64,000 nt of DNA, taken from Vibrio sonorensis. GTDB lineage: Bacteria > Pseudomonadota > Gammaproteobacteria > Enterobacterales > Vibrionaceae. The stretch lies in the NCBI RefSeq assembly GCF_001854765.1, contig NZ_LJJE01000092.1, positions 248,001-312,000 of the forward strand. The letters are read 5' to 3'. The stretch's first letter is position 1. Each line of letters begins with the position of its first letter. The translations under genes and the position numbers were made by a program. Below the pieces are notes generated by a model. That model was not told the origin of the DNA. It was given only the letters and a program-made list of their open reading frames with translations, and ran no database searches. Below, in pieces: positions 1-11,796 of this stretch.

Positions 1-12
1 TATACAAATATT

Positions 13-33
13 ATATGGTATATCATACTAATA
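13..33. promoter_or_regulatory. 21-bp motif shared with the nikB upstream region
   Basis: The stretch upstream of the first gene fits TATGNTATANCATACTAATA (14-33, plus a leading A). The same 21 bases occur at 19962-19982 with only two differences. The ATG-TATA-CAT core is nearly palindromic, as a dimeric regulator site would be. Function unknown. Confidence 0.35.
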
Positions 34-52
34 AAGTAAAGCAGGAGAATTT

Positions 53-724
53 ATGAACATCAAAACCTTATTCATCGCCTTTGTCGCTGCGGCGTTTTTA
101 GCCGGTTGTGCCGGCGGCCCAGTAAAGCGAGCCACAAAGTTTACCAGCTATGAAGATTTTAGAGCCGGACCCGAAGGTGGTGTGGATTTGGTTTGGTCTC
201 GAATCGGATTGAGAACGGAAGAACGCCTTGTAAACAAATTGGCGGAATATGATTCAGTGGTGATAGACCAAGTTTTTGTGGTCGCTGATGAAGAGTCCAT
301 TAATCAAGAAGAAATAGAAGAGCTGACAAATTATCTCACCGAAAAGCTGACAGAAAAAATCAGCGTGCACAAACCCGTAGTGCCTGAGCCGAATGGCAAA
401 AGCCTGAGGTTGAGTATTGCACTTAGTAATATTGAAACCCCCAACCCGGTTTTAGCTGTCACCAGTAGCGTGTTACCGTTTGGTCTTGCCATTTCAACCA
501 TTTCAAAAGTAACAACTGGCGAACACACCAATGTGGGAAGTGCAAGTATCGAGTTGTTAGTGAGCGATGCACAAGATGGAACCCCACTATTTGCAGCCGT
601 CGACCGTGAAGCAGGAAACAAAGACTTTTCTACCATCATCGACTCACTGGATGATGCGAAAGATGCGATCAACTATTGGGTGGAGAGATTAGGTGTTACT
701 CTAGGTGGATGGCAACAACCTTAA
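53..724 (+). CDS. DUF3313-like lipoprotein
   Basis: A 223-residue envelope lipoprotein. The N-terminus has a short basic start, a hydrophobic stretch and a lipobox LAGC with the acylated Cys at residue 19, so the mature protein starts there and is probably anchored in the outer membrane. The rest is a mixed alpha/beta domain resembling DUF3313 lipoproteins (the 'RIGLR' and 'INYWVERL' segments are typical), a family of unknown role. An AGGAG ribosome site sits just before the ATG. It is followed 9 bp later by a small DUF3820-like gene. The family call is from recognition, not a search. Confidence 0.8.
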   Translation: MNIKTLFIAFVAAAFLAGCAGGPVKRATKFTSYEDFRAGPEGGVDLVWSRIGLRTEERLVNKLAEYDSVVIDQVFVVADEESINQEEIEELTNYLTEKLTEKISVHKPVVPEPNGKSLRLSIALSNIETPNPVLAVTSSVLPFGLAISTISKVTTGEHTNVGSASIELLVSDAQDGTPLFAAVDREAGNKDFSTIIDSLDDAKDAINYWVERLGVTLGGWQQP

Positions 725-733
725 ACTTGCTTT

Positions 734-949
734 ATGTTCGAAAAAGAAACCTTACTTAAACTCGCTAAAAGGCAAATGCCTTTTGGCAAGTACGCTGGCC
801 GTGCTTTGATTGATCTTCCAGAAGAGTATCTTTTGTGGTTTGACAAAAAAGGCTGGCCAGAAGGGGAGTTAGGCCAGCTCCTGCAAATCTGCCTAGCGCT
901 AAAGATCGAAGGGTTAGATAGCGTGGTTAAGCCTCTTAAGCGAATGTGA
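734..949 (+). CDS. DUF3820-like small protein
   Basis: A 71-residue protein with the pattern PFGKYAGRALIDLPEEYLLWF followed by a WPEGELG turn, which is characteristic of DUF3820 (often labelled a putative quorum-sensing-regulated virulence factor). The biochemical role is unknown. There is no signal peptide or membrane segment, so it is probably cytoplasmic. It follows the lipoprotein gene with a 9-bp gap and may share its transcript. The length matches the family. Confidence 0.75.
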   Translation: MFEKETLLKLAKRQMPFGKYAGRALIDLPEEYLLWFDKKGWPEGELGQLLQICLALKIEGLDSVVKPLKRM

Positions 950-990
950 ACCGCCCCTGAAACACTATTAATTAAAACAAAAGACCGACT

Positions 991-1233
991 ATGAATTTTG
1001 ATATCGAAGCATTGAGACATCACCAACTGGTTGAAGATGGTCAACTAGAGGGATGTTACATTCACCAACCTGCTCAAGGGAGCCAGCAAGATGACAATGC
1101 GGTTTTAGCAGAGCGCCAAGCGTTAGAAAAAATGGGCTTTAAAGTCGTTCAGGTTCAGCCCAAAGGCGGGACAACAACGTTTGCCGAGGCGATGCAAATG
1201 TTTGCAAAAAAGAGTGGTCACCAACCCAAGTGA
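991..1233 (+). CDS. hypothetical 80-residue protein
   Basis: A soluble 80-residue protein that I do not recognise. It is rich in Gln, Glu and His, with no signal peptide. It starts 41 bp after the DUF3820-like gene on the same strand and is followed by a hairpin with a T-run, so it is probably the last gene of a small operon. The reading frame is clean and codon use resembles the neighbours, which supports a real gene. Confidence 0.6.
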   Translation: MNFDIEALRHHQLVEDGQLEGCYIHQPAQGSQQDDNAVLAERQALEKMGFKVVQVQPKGGTTTFAEAMQMFAKKSGHQPK

Positions 1234-1304
1234 TAGATGAATGTAATCCCTATACTTTCTTTCAACTCGCATGAGATAACCTCTTCGTCCTACTAAAAAG
1301 AGTC

Positions 1305-1328
1305 AGCCATTTAGGTTGGCTTTTTTCG
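1305..1328 (+). terminator. rho-independent terminator
   Basis: AGCCA (1305-1309) pairs with TGGCT (1317-1321), followed by a run of T. The stem is short, but it is well placed to end the upstream three-gene unit and isolate it from the tpsB locus. Confidence 0.55.
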
Positions 1329-1505
1329 TTTCGAACCTGCTTAAAATAGAAACACGGGAAATGTGTATTTACGTGGCTCTCAACATTCAGTTCATAACAA
1401 TTAGTCATTAATTACAAATCGCGATAACGAGATGACATGTCACTGCTAATCCGTATCTGATAACAATATCGATTGTTGATATAGGTGCCGGTTCAGGGAA
1501 TAAAG

Positions 1506-3184
1506 ATGCAGAGCTTGTTGTTTTGTCGAACAATCGGATTAGCGATCCTTATTGCTTCTAAAAGTGCTTATTCCGTTTCCTACCAAACGCCTATTCCCGT
1601 TTCACCATCCGTCCAACAAGAGAAGGCAAGAGAGCAAGGAGAGCGAATCAAAAGGCTTGAAGAAGAAACGACGGCTTTGCGAGCGCTCGAACCAATAGAG
1701 AGCCTACCCGAAGTGACCATCAATATCGATGAACCCTGTTTTCAAATCAACAACATCAGTTTTGAAGGAAACGACACGCTAAGTATGAGACACTGTTGTA
1801 TTCACTAGAATTTGAACCTGCTTGTATTGGTATCTCTACCATTAATGCTTACCTTCGCACACTCACCAACACGTACATCGAAAGGGGATATGTCACCACT
1901 CGGGCCTACCTTACGCCACAGGATTTGTCGTCAAGTATTCTGACTATTGTGATCGTTGAAGGCGAACTAGAGAGTTTACGGTTAAATGAAGAAGAAACGT
2001 ATTCCTTTGATTTAGCTATTCCATCTAATAAGCAGGAAATACTCAACCTAAGAGATGTCGAGCAAGGCCTTGATCAAATCAACCGATTACAACGTTATGA
2101 TGCTCAAATCAAAATGCTACCGGGAACAGAGCCAGGTACCACGATAGTGGATGTGCATACCAATATTGGGAAGCCGATTTACATCGACTTTGGATTCAAC
2201 AATGGCGGCCAGCCGTTGACAGGAGAAGAGCTGCTCTCAGCAAAGCTAGGTGGTGAGAACCTACTCGGCCTGTTTGAACAATGGTCACTAACCGCGACCA
2301 AAGCCAGCGAGTTTACTGCTAAATACGACTCAGAAAGCTTGAATTTTGATATCAATGTTCCGCTTGGTTACTGGAACTTAAGTTATCGAACGGCTTACAG
2401 CACTTACTACACCGAATTTGATAGCCGAGGATTTACCATAGATACCGATGGCAAATCGACCCTTCATAACGCTGACTTAACTTGGTTGTTTCACCGAGAT
2501 GGCCAAGGTAAGTCGGCCATCACGTTAGGATTAACTCATCGAAGAGATAAAAATTACCTAATGGGTAGCCTTATCGAATCTGGCTCGCGAGCCCTAACAG
2601 CCGCTTCACTGAGCTTAAATATTAGCCATCGACTCTTGGGCGGGTACGCGACATTTTCGCCAGCATTTACCCTAGGCACAGATTGGTTTGGCGGAGAATC
2701 AGATAGCGAAGTATTAAGTGAACCTGTCGCCCAGTTCTATAAAGGCACTTTGATGGCGAGTATGAGCTATCCACTTAAAGAGTCTCTTTTTTATACCAGC
2801 AGCTTGTTTGCACAGTGGAGCAATAACACCTTGTATGGAAGCCAGCGAATCAGCATCGGCGGTGAATACACCATCCGTGGTTTTAAGAACGTTTCTTTAT
2901 CAGGGGACGAAGGCTATTACTGGCGCAACGATGTTACATGGGACATCAATCGGTTTGCCTATCTCGGACAGTTACAGGCCCAGTGGGCGATAGATACAGG
3001 AACCATAGTGCCTGACAGCCAAGATGCTTATGAGAACGGCTCGTTAATGGGAACCAGCGTAGCTTTTAGGCTACTAGGACAACACTACAAAGCAGTAGCC
3101 GCTATCGGTTTTCCCATCGCTGCACCTTCACGTCTACATGTCGATGACTACGTGATCTATTACCAACTTAATCTCACCTACTAA
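1506..3184 (+). pseudogene. TpsB outer-membrane transporter (ShlB/FhaC/HecB family), one frameshift
   Basis: The outer-membrane partner that exports the adjacent TpsA protein by two-partner secretion. An ATG at 1506 gives a signal peptide ending near SAYS. A coiled-coil stretch follows, then a POTRA region with the CFQINNISFEGN start typical of the family, then a 16-strand barrel that includes the conserved 'YTIRGF' motif and ends in an aromatic-rich strand (YYQLNLTY). The frame breaks at about 1781: the downstream frame reads K-Y-E-T-L-L-Y-S directly before the track resumes, and adding one A at 1781-1782 restores one protein of about 560 residues, the normal family size. It may be a sequencing deletion. 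Twelve bases separate it from tpsA. Confidence 0.85.
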
Positions 3185-3196
3185 GCGGGCGTCAAT

Positions 3197-6100
3197 ATGG
3201 AAACAAACAACGCGAGTAGACCAGTTACGCAGTTTCAAAAAGCAACCACCTACTTCATTTTGACGCTTTTTACCATTCAACCGGCTATGGCAAAGGTTGT
3301 GGTGAGCAGTGGAAACACAACGGTAGAAAAAGCGGGCAATGGTGTGGAAGTGGTCAATATCGCGACGCCAAACAGCCAAGGCTTGTCTCACAACAAATAT
3401 CATCAGTTTGATGTTGATCCCTCAGGGTTAGTACTCAATAACTCAACCGAGCAGTTTGCACAGTCTCAGCTTGCTGGGTTGGTTCAAAATAACGCCAACT
3501 TAAACAGCAGTGGCGGTGCGACAGTCATACTCAATGAGGTCACGGGAGCCAACCGAAGCCAGTTGCAAGGGTATACCGAAGTATTGGGCCAATCTGCGAA
3601 TGTGGTATTAACTAACCCATACGGAATAACGTGTGATGGATGCGGTTTTATTAATACCCCTAGAGCGACGTTAGCGACGGGTGAGCCTCAAGTGACCGAC
3701 GGGGCACTATCAGGCTTTGAAGTATCACAAGGCAGCGTCACCATTGAGGGGTTGGGGTTAGATGCTACACAACAAACCTATTTCGATGTCATTGCTCGAA
3801 CCGCACAAATTAATGCCGAACTTCATGCCAATGAACTCAATGTAGTGACAGGCCAAAACCGAGTCGACTATCAGACAAATACTGTCACTAAAAGAACCAG
3901 CGACGACAGCAACCCCTCTCTAGCGATAGACACATCTCTCCTTGGCGGTTTGTATGCGGGGAAAATCTCATTGGTCGCCACAGAAGATGGAGTCGGCGTC
4001 AACCTTGGTAATGTGGCTGCGCAGCAGGGTGACATAAACATAACTGCTGATGGAAGAGTCGTATTTGGAAATGCGAGTGCAGCGAAAGATATCAAAGTCC
4101 TTAGTCAAGATGCAATTTCACTGAGTGGCCAGCAATACGCTGATGGGAATCTCAGTTATCAAGCCAATAGCATTGAGGCTAGCAACGCGACTATTGTCGG
4201 TAAAGAGAAGTTGACTATAAAAGCCCAAGAAAATCTCAACTTAAACCAGAGCAATGTTGTCGCGGGTATTAATCAAAATGGTCAAGCAGAAGAGGGGGGG
4301 ATAATTAACCTCGAAAGTGATGGTGTTGAACTCATTGCCAGTCAACTCACCGCCCACGAAAAGCTAAACAGCCAAGCAACCGATATTCAAATAGATGGAG
4401 ATAGTCAAATAGTTAGCCGCTCTGCGGAACTCGTTGAACTAGCTTCCTTGACAAATGATGGTGAGATAGCCGTGGAAGGGGACCTGAGTCTCCAAGGTCA
4501 AGAAATGACGACAAATGGCGGTGGCGCAACCACGGCGCAAACCCTTAATCTTACGGGTAAGCAGCTTACGATCGGCAATGCGGTTAATGGACAAATAGTG
4601 ACGTTAGATGCCGAACGGAGCCTAACAATTACCGAAGAAGGTGCAGTACATAGCCTAGGAGAGTTGAATCTTGTAGCAGAAACTGCCGTTCAACAGGGCC
4701 AACTAACGGCTGGTGGGCATTTGCAGTTGCAAGCGAATACCCTCGTTCACGACGGAAAATCGAGCGCTGATACTATTAATCTACAAGCGGACATCCTCTC
4801 GCAGAATGGGGAGCTGGATGCCGAGCAAACGTTAGAGATGAACAGCAAGCAGCTCACACTTTCTGGCAACAACTACGCTGGGGATATCGTTGTTTCAACA
4901 GGCTCACTCAATCACACGGGCATTATTCGAAGTGATGGAGAAGTCACATTAACGGCGACCGATACCATAACAAACACAGAAGGGTCACAAGTAAAGTCAT
5001 CACAAATAATAAGCATAGATGCAAACTCATTGCGAAACAGCGGTGATATTCACGCGGGGAAAACACTATCTATTACCGTGGCCGATGACCTTATCAATCA
5101 GACTCATGGTTTGTTACAAGCCGCTGAAAACTTGACGCTAGAAGCACAAAACACTGACTCCAGCGGTGTGATTAAGAGTGGAGGGCAACTGAATCTAACA
5201 GCAAGTGGAGGCTCCATAACTCTACAAAGAGAGGGAGAAACCGAAACCAACGATTATTTAACGGTTACGGCGCGTACACTAACTCAATTAGGTTCTTTAA
5301 AAGCAAAAGAAACCGTCACTATAGATGCAGAAAACGCTACCTTATCAGGAGACATTCAGTCTGAATATAATGTCACTGTTGATGCTGACACACTGGATTT
5401 AAACAGTCAGATCACCGCGAACAATGACATTACTATAATCACTGGCAGCGATCTACATACCCAAAAAGACTTGATAGCAGGACGTCACCTTGCCCTCAGC
5501 GTTGCAATGTTGATAACAGCGCTGAACTAAACTCCATTGCCAATACTTCGCTGACTTTAAGCGGGAGCCTCACCAATCACGTTAGTGGGCTAATTTCGGG
5601 TAACGACACGGATGTTGCTGCCTCTGTGATCACCAATCAAGGGCAGATACAGTCATTAAACGACCTAACCTTGACTTCAGATGAGTTAACCAACAGTGGT
5701 GATATTTCTTCATTAAATCAAGCGACACTAACGCAAACAAGTACATTAACGAGTAGCGGAAACATCCATGCCGATGGCGACGCAACAGTAGAAGCGAAGA
5801 CCTTAACCTTAGAAACTGAGAGCGAGTTAATTGGAGGTAATGTCACGCTAAATGCTGATACGCTAGTTCAAGATGGTGTTGTGAATGCAGAACAAACACT
5901 AAACGTCACGGCTACTACTGTTGAGATTAGAGGTGATATTGGCTCTGAACATGATACTACCTTTAATGTTGACTACCTGACACAAACAGCGAACAGTACT
6001 GTCAATACGAACGGTAATCTGACACTGACTGACGCCCACACTTTGACTCAGAGCGGTGAAATTAACGCCAAATCATCCATTACACTAGAGGCAGAGCAAA

Positions 6101-9100
6101 TCACCATAGGCGGTGCGCTTAATGCAGAACACGATGTAACGGTAGAGGCAGATAGACTTGCCTTAAGTAGTCAAGTGATCGCTAACCGCGATATCAATAT
6201 CACGACTCAAAGCGATCTAAATGCGCAGAAAGATTTGATTGCAGGGCGCAACTTAACCCTAAGTGCTGGATCTTTAGACAACAACGCTGAGATAACATCG
6301 ACGGGAACGACACAAATCAATGTGTCGGGCACTCTGACCAATCAGCAAGACGCCGTGATTTCGGGATTCAACACCGAGTTGACCTCGAACACCGCCTTCA
6401 ATTATGGAGTGCTTCAAGCTCTGGCCGACTTACAGTTAAACGCGGCTGATACAACCAATTATGGCGCACTAATCGCCCTTAATAACGCACAAACCAACCT
6501 CACTGGAACCTTAACTAATCGCGGAGTGATATACGCAGGTAACAACGGCTATCTTTATGCCAACACGCTCAGCAATTATAGCGACGTGTTAACCTTAAAC
6601 GATCTCACTATTGCTAAAAATGCAGAGTTAGAAAAAAGTGTTAACCTTTATAACTCCTCTGGAAGGCTTGAATCCATCGGTAATGTTTCAATTTATACCA
6701 AAGTTCTCACTAATAGCCGTACAGATTTGTCCATCGAAGCTGATATGTCTAACGATATTAGCTCAGAGTACCCTCTGATCTATGACGCAAATAACACTAC
6801 ACATATGTCGACCAAAGTGGAAAGACAATGCCCGTCATATGCTCCCTGCGAGGATGTGGAGGTCTACGACCCATCGACAGCGAAACATCGGCCCACTCTT
6901 CAGCGGGTTTGTGGACCATTAGGTGTTTGTGTTTATGCCGTTTTAGATGGTGCAACCTTCACAGTTCCTGTGCTTACCGAGTCTGAATACCTGCAATCCG
7001 CTTCGTCGCCAGCTTATTTAGTTGCGACTAATGAACTCACAATCATGGCTGAGGAAGTAGAAAACAACGCGAGTCATATTGCTGGCAAAGAAGTTGTTGT
7101 TGACGCAAAGCACCTCGCCAATATCGGTTACGATTTATCTGATACTTCAGTTTATTATGACTACGAGATAAGAGGTAACGACCACCCTGAGGGAATGACT
7201 CATCCTGATGTAGACGGAGTGTTTTACAAAACGCTATGTGACTGGGGAGCGGTACTTCTTCAAGTTCTTGCCACAATGAATTTATATTTGATCGAGTGGG
7301 TGTACGCTTGGTTAATAACGGATCGGGAAGCAAACTTAACGCTTCTATCACCGCTACGGGTGACGTAACCCTTAATGTTCCAAACCAAGTTAATAATTCT
7401 GTCGTTCAATCAAATGCCAGTAAAGTAAATACCAGCCAATCCGAAAAGCAAACCCAAACGACCAATACCGCTCAGACAAACGTGAATTTTTCAGCGTTAA
7501 AAGGCGCTGGAGTAACCAACACTCAATCTGCAGAGGTGAACACATCAATATATGTTGAAGCACCACAAATAGAACTGCCAAACATCAATCAACAGCCATT
7601 CCCAGAGTTTCGCTTTCCGGATAGCCCAAATGGCTTGTTTATCTACTCAGCAACTCCAACAAGTCGTTACTTAGTTGAAACTAATCCGCTTCTCACCAAT
7701 TTAACCAGTTTTTTAGGATCCGATTATTTTTTAGAAAAAATAGGTTACAACCCTAACGCTGATATTACCTTCTTGGGGGATGCCTTTTACGACACCCGCA
7801 TTATTAACCAAGCCATATTCGAACAAACGGGAAAACGCTATCTAAACGAAAGCGTGGGTACGGATTTAGCACAAATGCAAAGCCTAATAGATGCGGCTGC
7901 CGAAGCCCAGTTAGCGCTAGATTTGAGCTTTGGTATCAGCTTAACAGAGCAACAAGTCTCATCATTAGCTCAAGACATATTGTGGTATGAACAGATAACG
8001 GTAAATGGACAAACTGTCCTAGCCCCCAAGCTTTATTTGGCACAAATCACCCAAGACCAACTCTCAGATTCTGCCATCATTGCAGGCAAAAACATCAGTA
8101 TAGGGGTAGGCAAGTTAGACAATAGTGGATCCATATCGGCGGCTAAGCAACTGACTATTATCAGTGAAGATACTATAACCAATGATACGGGAACGCTCGA
8201 GGCCAAAGGTGACACTACACTGATAGCCAAGGGCGATATTACCAATTTTAGTGGCAAGATTTCGGGGGATGAAGTTGCAGTAATGTCGGCCGAGGGATCG
8301 ATAGTAAATCAAACCCTTCGCCAGCAGCTCAATGCTGACAGGGCTGGCAACCTCGTAAGTAGCGATGCCGACAACATCACCCATACCACAACCTATCTAG
8401 GTGATACCGCAACGATTTCCTCGAGCGGAAAACTGAATATCATCGCAGGCGGCTCAGTCGTTAGTGTTGGTGGAGATATTTCTGGCGGCGATGATACAAA
8501 AATTCAAGCAGGTGATGATATTAGCTTTACCAGCGTTGAAGATAAATCCTATGCCAAATATCACAGTGGAAGTGGGGAAGTAGAAAAAGCCAGCCACGAC
8601 TATCAAAGCAATAAAGTAACATCCGAAGGCGCACTATCAATCTCAACTGGAAACAGTGTGACGGCGAGTGGTGGCGCAATCAGCGCAGAGAAAAACCTCA
8701 GTATTGTGGCAGGCGGAGACGTAGTCATAGGAGCAGATCAGACCTATCAATTAGACCGCTTCGACAGCGGCAGTTCAAAAGACATCAAAAGTAAGTCAAG
8801 GCAAGAAGGCACAAGTTTAGAATCTGGGGAAAACCTCAACATAGCCTCCGGTGGAGACACCGTGCTGGTGGCTTCGAAGCTTAGTGCAGAGCAAGATATT
8901 AACGTTGCAGCCCAAGGAAAATTGCTTTCCGTCGCGGCTCAAGAAAGTGATTACGCAAGAACCTACCGAGAATCCAGTGGCCTATTGGGTGACTCAATGT
9001 CGGACACAGAAATCTCAACCACAACGGCCAAAGGAACAACGTTTGATGCTGACAATATCCGCTTAATCAGCCGAGATAACCAAGTTCATCAAGCCTCAGA

Positions 9101-11053
9101 AATTACGGCAAACGAAGGGATTGAAATAAGGTCTGCAGAAGGCAAGTTAACGTTTGAAGCAGTAGAAGAGACAAGTTCCTATCGCCACGAAAGTGTTTCC
9201 AGCGGATTAATGGTGAAAATGGAAGGGCAAGGCCAATCCCAAACCACTCAAAAGCAAACCAGTATTCTAAGCAAAAGTGGAGAGACCCCAAATATATCAG
9301 CGGCTCTTGGCCTGCAAGTGGATTACGTTTCCACAGATGGGCATCTGGCAAAAACGCTGGCTGAAATCCCCGCGGGCGAGCAATACCAGTGGATGGCGCT
9401 GCTTAAAGACAATCCAAACGTTAACTGGAATGAAGTTAACGAAGCGTTTGATGAGTGGTCATATAGCGAGCAAAGCCTAAGCGGCCCAGTGGCGGCAGTC
9501 ATAGCTATTGCGGTGACAATCGCGACTTCAGGAACAGGTGCTACCGTTGCAAGCACAATAGGCGCAACAGGGACCATGAGTTCAGCCGCGGTCAGCGCTG
9601 CTACATCTACTTTGATTTCTCAAGCGAGTCTCAGTTTTATCAACAATGGTGGGGATTTAGGGGAAACCTTTAAAGATTTAGGCAGTAGTAACAGCGTCAA
9701 AGCATTGGCAACGGCAGCTCTTACGGCAGGCGCGGTTGCTGGATTCGACTCCATGGTGACAACCATACCGACAGAAGGAGCTTTGCCAAGTATTGACGGC
9801 GTGACGCAAGCAGCGGGCAACTCGAACATTTTTACTGCCACAAGCAGCTTTACCCCTGAAACCTTGCTTCATCAGTTGGGACGTTCAAGCCTACAAGCTG
9901 GTATCGACACCGCCATCAACGACACTGATTTTGTCGACGGCCTAACCAACAGTTTAAGAGGTGCCTTGTCAAATAACCTAGGAGCGACCTTAGCCGATCA
10001 AATTGGTGATATGGGGCTAGAGCATGACATGGCCAATGGCAGCTTTAGCAAAGCCATGCTGCACAGTTTAACCCAAGGTGCGATGGCTGAGCTAGCAGGA
10101 GGAGAGTTCGCAGCAGGAGCGGCGGCAGGAGTAGCAACCGAGTTGGTAGGAGATGCACTTGATAGCGGCACACTTAGTGAGAAAGCCCAAGTCGAGGTAG
10201 CAGGCTGATAGGAGCCATGGCGGGCGCTGCCGCAACAGGAGATGCAGAAGGGGCTTACACAGGACAAAGTGCGGGACAGGTGGTGCATGAGTTTAATTAT
10301 TTGAATCACGACGATATGTCTTTAGCTTTAGAAAAGTTTAAAGGCTGTAACGGGGAGAATGAATGTGAAAACAAGGTAATCCGAGAGGCACTTGAGCTAA
10401 GTGAAGAAAAGGATCGCTTAGCTCAGGTAGCTTGTGAGCAAAGTAACCCTGAGCTTTGTAAGTTACATGAGCAAGAGAGGTTAACGCTCTTTGAAGAAGA
10501 AAACGTTGATGGATATTTTGAACAAATAGGGGAAGATAGAACGGCGTTAGCGCTTTATCAGGTGATTAAGCAAGAGAATGTTGAGGCGAATGCCTTGATG
10601 GCTGATGCAACGACTCAAGGGGTAGTAAAAGAGCTATATCAAGGAACTGGACTTGATACAGAAACGGCAGAGATACTAGCGGCAGGGACTGGTATACTAA
10701 GTACTATTGGGGGAAGTGGAAAGCGCAAGGCTGTCGACGGTGATAATAGTGGTACGATTACTGATGACAGTGGTAGTGTCGCGGAAGTAAGCCAAAAATC
10801 CTTCAATAGAGCTAATCATATTTTTGGTCCTAAGGCATTGGAAAAACATAAGCTAGGGAGCGTCCTTGAAAAATTCTCTGGTGATAATGTAAAAGCGTTT
10901 CAGGCTATTGAAAAAGCTACTCAAAATCTCGCGAATGATGGAATAATTAGCGATACGTTTGAGGCGAAAGTGAGTGTTAAAGGAATTGAGGTCACGGTCA
11001 GAGGTAAAGTGATAGATGGCAATGTTAATATTGGTACGGCATTTATCCCATGA
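3197..11053 (+). pseudogene. TpsA/CdiA-type filamentous haemagglutinin, three single-base frameshifts
   Basis: A giant secreted adhesin/toxin-delivery protein (about 2600 residues when rejoined), the substrate of TpsB. The N-terminus has an extended signal sequence and a TPS secretion domain with 'GLSHNKYHQFDV' and 'NPYGITCDGCGF'. FHA-type beta-helix repeats follow. A large hydrophobic GA-rich DUF637-like segment and a pretoxin region (about 9500-10300) precede the C-terminal toxin. The frame breaks near 5504 (GG expected, G seen), 7274 (AAA expected) and 10204 (GCC expected, giving VAG-LIGAMAG). Each is repaired by one base, and the sequence reads on in sense. It could be an intact gene with sequencing errors. 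The immunity gene overlaps its 3' end. Confidence 0.85.
10217..11053 (+). other. C-terminal toxin module (CdiA-CT) of tpsA
   Basis: The polymorphic part of TpsA. It begins with the pretoxin sequence VHEFNYLNHDD and a Cys/Glu-rich helical segment (CNGENEC, CEQSNPELC), followed by a Gly/Ser linker near 10720. The last ~90 residues form the probable toxin (HIFGPKALEKHKL...VNIGTAFIP), a small alpha/beta domain. Its H-x-F-G start and strand-rich end are reminiscent of BECR-fold RNase toxins, but I cannot assign it. GC is lower here than in the FHA repeats, as is usual for exchangeable tips. Confidence 0.55.
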
Positions 11054-11397
11054 TTTATAATATGAAATTGAATAGTATTGAGAAAGCTCTTATTAAGGAA
11101 TTCTTTTATAGGAAAGGTATTACAGTTGGAGATGATTTTTTCTCTGGTTTAAATGTGAGCAATCGCGAGTTAAGCGTTGTTGGCTTTTTGACTGACTTGG
11201 AAAGGTGTAGTCAGCTTAAGATGGGAGAAGAAAATGAAACATATAAGTTTGGTGATTTAGGGGCGAAGATAAACGAGTCAATTGACACTGGATATTTGGT
11301 ATTTGTTAAAAATGGTTTTCTCGATGCAATTGAAGGATATACTTACACCGATGATTGGCCCGAGGAAATATCTAAAATTGATATTTATTCTAAATAA
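11050..11397 (+). CDS. probable cognate immunity protein (CdiI-like)
   Basis: A 115-residue soluble protein whose start overlaps the toxin stop by 4 bp, the standard arrangement for a CdiA/CdiI pair. The C-terminal half contains GYLVFVKNGFLDAIEGYTYTDDWPE, a pattern seen in several immunity families. The fold is unassigned. By position it should neutralise the tpsA C-terminal toxin in the cytoplasm. Directly after its stop codon the sequence changes to a 5'-truncated RAYT transposase fragment, so the native locus was probably interrupted here. Confidence 0.65.
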   Translation: MIYNMKLNSIEKALIKEFFYRKGITVGDDFFSGLNVSNRELSVVGFLTDLERCSQLKMGEENETYKFGDLGAKINESIDTGYLVFVKNGFLDAIEGYTYTDDWPEEISKIDIYSK

Positions 11398-11581
11398 AAG
11401 TACAAGTCGCTCCCAAAGTAGTGCTAGGCATAGTAGAGGCGACAAATAAAGGGGTTGCTCTAGGCAGCGATAAATTTATCGGTGAAATTGAAGCTTTAAC
11501 AGGAGTTAGAGCGGTAAGCAAAAAGCGAGGACGGAGGTTGGGTTGGCGGAAGAAAGATTAAAACGGCTCTGACCCCTTTTA
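11398..11581 (+). mobile_element. 5'-truncated RAYT element (3' end only)
   Basis: From 11403 to the TAA at 11559-11561 the sequence encodes the last ~53 residues of the same transposase found intact at 13876-14583 (VAPKVVLGIVEATNKG...). It ends in the 24-bp right terminal repeat. The 5' part is gone: the fragment is fused directly to the immunity stop codon. It is a relic that records one insertion or recombination event. Confidence 0.8.
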
Positions 11582-11616
11582 CAGAAGAAAGATTAAAACG
11601 GCTCTGACCCCTTTTA
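11558..11616. repeat. two right-end copies of the 24-bp RAYT terminal repeat
   Basis: Two identical copies (11558-11581 and 11593-11616, 35 bp apart) of a 24-mer containing AAAACGGCTCTGACCCCTTT. It is the exact reverse complement of the left-end repeat. The duplicated end suggests recombination or slippage at this junction. A further partial 'CCTTTTACACT' duplication follows. Confidence 0.9.
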
Positions 11617-11796
11617 CACTTCCTTTTACACTTATTTAAAGATCCACCTTACACTACGATTAAGACTCAGGTACCAAAATCTTCATTACCAGAACCAGTC
11701 AGTGTTGACGGTGGTATTCCTGCTTATGTAGTACCGAATCAATCCCTAGATGAACTGAAACCAGAAATTTTAGACTCAATGGCGATACCAAAGTGA
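11617..11796 (+). pseudogene. orphan toxin C-terminus (truncated cassette 1)
   Basis: In the frame ending at the TGA 11794-11796, an open stretch with no start of its own encodes about 55 residues (VPKSSLPEPVSVDGG, NQSLDELKPEILDSM). It begins right after the RAYT terminal repeats and stops in a TGATG overlap with the next gene. It looks like the tail of a displaced CdiA-type toxin whose body has been lost. The family is not recognised. Confidence 0.5.

Noticed and set aside
331-672. Antisense 113-codon open frame within the lipoprotein gene
   Set aside because: Lies wholly inside a well-supported gene on the other strand, with no domain or start signals; a shadow frame.
3197-11053. Programmed ribosomal frameshifting as the explanation for the tpsA breaks
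   Set aside because: No slippery heptamer or shared context at the three sites, and unrelated genes across the window show the same single-base losses, so sequencing deletion or mutation is simpler.
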